Part shown: in pieces, positions 60,223 to 64,000 of the stretch | Layout: each line of letters begins with the position of its first letter | Position numbering within the stretch: position 1 is the stretch's first letter | Assembly: GCA_001247695.2 (NCBI GenBank) | Contig: LGRX02035271.1 | Location: forward strand, 45,865 to 109,864 | DNA: 64,000 nt | DNA from: Cymbomonas tetramitiformis | Lineage: Eukaryota; Chlorophyta; Pyramimonadophyceae; Pyramimonadales; Pyramimonadaceae | Reading direction: 5' to 3' | Notes under the pieces: model-generated | What the model was told of the DNA's origin: nothing | Database searches by the model: none | Seen by the model: the letters and a program-made list of their open reading frames with translations, nothing else | Program-made: the position numbers and the translations under genes

Positions 60223-61409
60223 TCGGCAAAATCAAATATTCTGATAGCGGCGAGGTCGCGGACGCGTTATCGGAGCTGACGGATCATCTGCGTTTCGTCG
60301 TTGTCCTTGACGATGTCACGGTATCTGAGCGTCGCCACGAATTAATTCTTAGACTAATTTATAACAAAGGTCCGTGGTGCTCGGATACTCCGCGTGATCC
60401 ATAACGAGAGTCGTGTAGCCTAACGCGCCGTCTCGTCGCTTTCGACACCAACAGCGCGCTTGGTATTTATAGTCGCCCGCGAGGAGCAAAATTCGTAAAA
60501 TTCGGTCGTAAAATATCCATGCTATCATTCGCCTGGAAAAAGGAAGATAAACAAATCCAACCCGTTGCAATTCTATTTCATTTCGGTTACTGTGTAGAGA
60601 AGACACCGGCGGCATGCGGCTCCCACATTTCGCCGAGTGCGTGCAACGAACCCAACAACAATTCAACTAACAGGATTCAGCGAATCCTACTGATGATGGA
60701 CTGGCGGCGCAGTCCGAAAGGCCTCTTGGTTGCCAGCAGTTATTGAACTCCGGTATTTTTTATATTTACGGTATACACATTCTTATCTGAGAAAGAGAGT
60801 ATTTTCCTGCATTGATTCCTTATCACTGTGCAGGTTATTTTGGGTATACCTATCTATATTTCTTATCGTGAAAGTTCTACCAACGAATAAAGTTTAAAAA
60901 GGAACGGCTTACAGATGACGATGTCGATATACATTTCATAGAGAACTTATTGTTGACGTCGGATCGCAATCTCGACCGATGGCATCCTCATAGGATTTAG
61001 GCACGACATAAAACGAAACAGTCACTTTCGCATCAGTCTTTAGCTTAAACAACTTTTATACTATGCGTCATCGGCCTGTGCAAACACATCTAAACCGCGA
61101 GGATATCGACCCTCCACAGATATCGATCGGCAACCAATCGCAAAAGTGTATATAGAGTATATACGTGTTCAATATATGGGTGGATGTATATATCCGACCC
61201 GACCGCTCCATACAGCTTCCAATACCATTTACCGACTCACATCATCAAACTATGCGTGCACAATAACAACATGCATGTTCGAAAGGTTTCATCGCGCGCA
61301 TGACGAGACGATGCTGAAGCAGACCGCCATCCGCGGGGTTTTCTATATAAAACCGCGACGTCGTTGCCGATGGGTCGACCTTCCTACCTTCTCAAAACGT
61401 ATTCTTCGC
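60223..61409. other. 1.2-kb region without a convincing gene
   Basis: Only short ORFs with poor composition (such as 60349-60666 minus and 60519-60746 plus, which overlap on opposite strands). A TATA box (CTATATAAAA, 61343-61352) lies at its end. AT-rich from 60740 on. Confidence 0.45.
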
Positions 61410-61805
61410 TCACGATTCGTGGCGAATCCACGACCCATCGTTATACGCGTCGAGCGCGGCCTCGAAGGCTGGATTTCCGCTTCGAAGATGTCGCAAGAAG
61501 TCGCCCACGGTGTTGCGATCTTGTCGTTCATCTCCTAGTATGGAGAAAAGTCCTCGGTGGTCCGATTGCTTGTCGTGGTATCGACGAAGAACGGCTCGCA
61601 TGCTGCGGCTTTCCGACTCCATGGCCCGCCAGAACGCTTCGAGCACCGTAGTGGGGATCTTCGCGTTTGGTGCGACGCCGAAAAAACGACGCAAATCTTC
61701 GGGAATCGAGACGTCGGACGGCTGCACGTCACGGATCGCTCGCAGTCTTCGTTCGTCCAAGACGAAGTCCGACCGCGCGCAAGCGTCGTTTCGTTTGCGT
61801 TTCAT
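61410..61805 (-). CDS. Hypothetical protein, 131 residues
   Basis: From the ATG at 61805. A basic start (MKRKRNDACAR) is followed by a helical body: LRRFFGVAPNAKIPTTVLEA, FWRAMESESRSMRAVLRRYH, TVGDFLRHLRSGNPAFEAAL. The composition is natural and there is no signal or TM. Overlapping plus-strand ORFs are Arg/Pro-rich shadows. No family recognised. The early basic run could be a nuclear or nucleic-acid-binding segment. Confidence 0.6.
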   Translation of the reverse strand: MKRKRNDACARSDFVLDERRLRAIRDVQPSDVSIPEDLRRFFGVAPNAKIPTTVLEAFWRAMESESRSMRAVLRRYHDKQSDHRGLFSILGDERQDRNTVGDFLRHLRSGNPAFEAALDAYNDGSWIRHES

Positions 61806-62009
61806 GTCCGGTGAACGTCGTCGATCTATATCGATTGGTTCGTAGATTTCGATCGAACCATCCGAAAGATCACGCGTACAAACAAAACCTTGCGGGTGTC
61901 GACACGTATGGGCTGGAACGCTTTCGTTGTTTCCATTCTAGCCGTACGCAAACCCGGATCAGATAGAGTGCAGCGACTGAGCTTTGCCGAAGGTGCATGA
62001 CATATATGT
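61806..62009. other. Spacer before the satellite array
   Basis: No gene; holds the presumed promoter region of the 61410-61805 gene without a clear TATA box. Confidence 0.3.
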
Positions 62010-62960
62010 CACCCCAAAATCATAAGTCCGCCACAAAGATTTCGGTATGATTTGGATGATTCCGGAATCATTTATCCCCCGAAGTTCTCGGAATTCTATT
62101 TTTTTCGCGCGCGCGAGTTGTGTCACGCGCGCGCGATTTTTTTTTTTAATCTTAGAATTTCGAGACGAACTTTCATCACCCACCTCAAAATCCTAAGTTT
62201 GCCACAAAGATTTCGGCAAATTTTGAGCGGTCGACCCCCGAAATTTCGGAAATTTTGAAAACTTTCGCGCGCGCGAGTTGTGTCACGCGCGCGCGAAAAA
62301 ACTAAAACTTTCAGAAATTTCGGGGGTCGACCGCACAAAATTTGCCGAAATCTTTGTGGCGGACTTAAGATTTTGAGGTGGGCGAGGAAAATTTGCCATT
62401 GAATTTCGGGTATTTTCAAAATTTTCGCGCGCGCGAGTTGTATCACGCGCGCGCGAAAAAACTAGAATTTTCCGAAATTTCGGGGGTCGACCGCTCAAAA
62501 TTTGCCGAAATCTTTGTGGCGGACTTAAGATTTTGAGGTGGGCGAGGAAATTTCGTCTAGGATTTTTGAGCATACCGAAAATTTTCGCGCGCGCGAGTTG
62601 TGTCACGCGCGCGCGAAAAAACTAAAACTTTCAGAAATTTCGGGGTCGACCGCACAAAATTTGCCGAAATCTTGTGGCGGACTTAAGATTTTGAGGTGGG
62701 CGAGGAAAATTTGCCATTGAATTTCGTGTATTTTCAAAATTTTCGCGCGCGCGAGTTGTATCACGCGCGCGCGAAAAAACTAAAATTTTCCGAAATTTCG
62801 GGGGTCGACCGCTCAAAATTTGCCGAAATCTTTGTGGCGGACTTAAGATTTTGAGGTTGGCGAGGAAAATTCGTCTAGGATTTTTGAGCATACTGAAAAT
62901 TTTCGCGCGCGCGAGTTGTGTCACGCGCGCGCGAAAAAACTAAAATTTTCCGAAATCTAG
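62010..62960 (-). repeat. 160-bp hairpin-satellite array, six hairpins, inverted orientation
   Basis: Hairpins at about 62104, 62265, 62424, 62583, 62742 and 62902 (159-161 bp period), each TTTTCGCGCGCGCG-AGTTGTGTCA-CGCGCGCGCGAAAA. Flanks read TTTCGGGGGTCGACCGC, TTGCCGAAATCTTTGTGGCG and TTTTGAGGTGGGCGAGGAAA, the reverse complement of the 30-kb array. Units alternate between two spacer types (TTGCCATTGAATTTCG and TCGTCTAGGATTTTTGAG). Confidence 0.92.
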
Positions 62961-63413
62961 GGGGTCGGCCACTCGATCCTCGCTGAAAAATGGAAGCTCG
63001 TCTGGTAAGTATCGAGTAAGCCAGAGCCGTCGAGTATATCACGTTCCAAAATCCAGCGTATGCGGAATCGTAAAATTCACGGAGCGTCGTCATCGGCGTC
63101 GGCTACGTGATATACGTCGGACGAGCTTATAATGGGTTGTTCGATTTGTTGTTGAACCGCGGGGTCGTGCTGATGACATTCTACTATTTTGGCCGTGGAA
63201 GAAATATATATACGTGTTTGTTTGCGCGGGACTGCATGCGACGATATGGTGGACGATTTTTCAGATTTCGTCACGGGCGAATTTTGATGCCGACCTGCAC
63301 TAACACGAGTCTTTTAAATTCCGAAAGTTTTAAGAAACAAAAAACTGGTGGATTTTTATTCACTATATTTACTATATATTCACTATATTCATTGTATGAT
63401 TTATTCTATCTAC
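62961..63413. other. Spacer before the last gene
   Basis: AT-rich, with TATATATACG at about 63206-63215 and ACTATATT-type repeats at 63360-63395 that probably contain the promoter for 63414. ORFs here are not convincing. Confidence 0.4.
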
Positions 63414-64000
63414 ATGGCGGATTTTCGCGTTCCGGTTCGTGGAGGTCCTTTGGATAATCCGAAGTTGGATTTATACCGAGCAGTGAACGATGGAGTGGCC
63501 GCCATTACTGCCGTCGGATGTCGGTTTCGAACGACGATGTTGTTGCAACATCTGCGCACCGTGAATTCCGCGTTCGCTGTGCGTATCGCGAGCAAATTTG
63601 CTCGCGATGCGCTCAGCGACGCTCGTACGCCGAACTCAAAAAATCTCGCGTGGCCACTGAGAGAGAAGAATGCGACACTTATGTTGTGCGAGCTGAACAA
63701 ACTTTTATCGAGTATTGAAAGTACGAGCAGCAACACATTTCTGCAAATTCGAAGCTTCCATCGATCATCGATTCTTGATGAAACTACGAACAAGACGCAA
63801 ATAAAGGAGAAAAGTACACGAATAGCCGAAGAGAATGGTGAGGCCGATGAGACGGATAAAGTCGAAGAGACGGGTAGAAACGAAGCGGACGAGAATGGAA
63901 ACGATGCGTCGAACATGCACGCTCGCACCAAGGAAGTCGAAGAGAACGAAGGTGATAAGAAAAACGATGGGGAAGCTCAAAAAGGAATAGGGCATGAGGG
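63414..64000 (+). CDS. Charged hypothetical protein, 5' part (runs off the window)
   Basis: Frame open from the ATG at 63414 to the end of the window, at least 195 codons. The first ~115 residues look helical and globular (MADFRVPVRGGPLDNPKLDL, FAVRIASKFARDALSDAR, ATLMLCELNKLLSSIES). From about residue 130 the sequence is highly charged and low-complexity, rich in Glu, Asp, Asn and Lys (ENGEADETDKVEETGRNEAD). No signal or TM in the visible part. Upstream ACTATATATTCACTATATT (63370-63395) can serve as promoter. No family recognised. Confidence 0.6.
   Translation, partial: MADFRVPVRGGPLDNPKLDLYRAVNDGVAAITAVGCRFRTTMLLQHLRTVNSAFAVRIASKFARDALSDARTPNSKNLAWPLREKNATLMLCELNKLLSSIESTSSNTFLQIRSFHRSSILDETTNKTQIKEKSTRIAEENGEADETDKVEETGRNEADENGNDASNMHARTKEVEENEGDKKNDGEAQKGIGHE

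Noticed and set aside
60349..60746. Two overlapping short ORFs on opposite strands
   Set aside because: Neither has coding-like composition, a promoter or a recognisable domain.
62120..62930. Chain of similar ~60-110-residue ORFs (peptide theme RFRQILSGRPPKF / SRARDTTRAREN)
   Set aside because: They only translate the hairpin satellite and appear in both array orientations; no start context or conservation beyond the DNA repeat.
63107..63457. 116-codon plus-strand ORF
   Set aside because: It overlaps the start of the better-supported 63414 gene in another frame and covers the AT-rich promoter region.

Overview
The window looks like part of a large eukaryotic dsDNA-virus genome (giant-virus / NCLDV-like gene style) that now sits in, or has been invaded by, a eukaryotic genome. 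Support for the viral character: mostly intronless, closely packed genes on both strands, short TATA-type promoters just upstream of several ATGs, a ribonucleotide reductase small subunit, an archaeo-eukaryotic-primase plus UL9/OBP-like helicase, a Pif1-type helicase, GHLECLRYAHENGC-type ankyrin repeats, LRR/F-box-like proteins, a RING and a U-box protein, many small membrane proteins and large secreted cysteine-rich proteins. Support for an endogenous or decaying state: two retroelements sit inside viral-type genes with target-site duplications, two more LTR remnants are present, and three further genes carry frameshifts or truncations. No capsid, DNA polymerase or RNA polymerase gene is seen here, so the virus family cannot be named. 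A primer-binding site matching initiator tRNA-Met, as I recall its plant/alga-type sequence, and a proline-rich hinge resembling algal wall proteins hint at an algal or protist host. That is inference.

Layout. 0-2 kb: hairpin satellite and the 3' exons of an arylsulfatase with a spliceosomal-type intron (possibly host flank). 2-9.7 kb: RING protein, two unknown proteins, a two-TM protein, a hairpin-satellite array, a sulfotransferase, and a palindrome-rich non-coding stretch. 9.7-22 kb: two divergent large secreted proteins, one split by a 3.26-kb copia-like Gag-only LTR element (12948-16203), then a 5'-truncated Pif1 helicase fused to the end of the surface-protein ORF. 22-28 kb: a frameshifted ~1,045-codon Cys-rich gene, an unknown gene, and a small TM protein coupled to a PAN/apple-like secreted protein. 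28-33 kb: an ankyrin/F-box-like protein, direct repeats flanking six 160-bp hairpin units, and an LRR protein. 34-50 kb: the primase-helicase gene, split by an 11.3-kb retroelement with split direct repeats (A1-ORFs-B1-A2-B2), Gag-protease, TM-reverse transcriptase and methyltransferase ORFs, followed by iteron-like repeats. 50-64 kb: an LRR protein, frameshifted RNR small subunit, a 2.5-kb gene-poor palindromic region, small TM proteins, coiled-coil-like unknowns, a U-box membrane protein, an inverted hairpin-satellite array, and the start of a charged protein running off the window.

How the parts may fit: the replication genes (primase-helicase, Pif1, RNR) serve nucleotide supply and DNA synthesis. 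The repeats after the primase-helicase are a candidate origin. RING, U-box, F-box-like/LRR and ankyrin proteins suggest interference with host ubiquitination. Sulfatase, sulfotransferase and Cys-rich secreted proteins suggest action on sulfated surface glycans. All function assignments come from reading motifs; no database search was possible.
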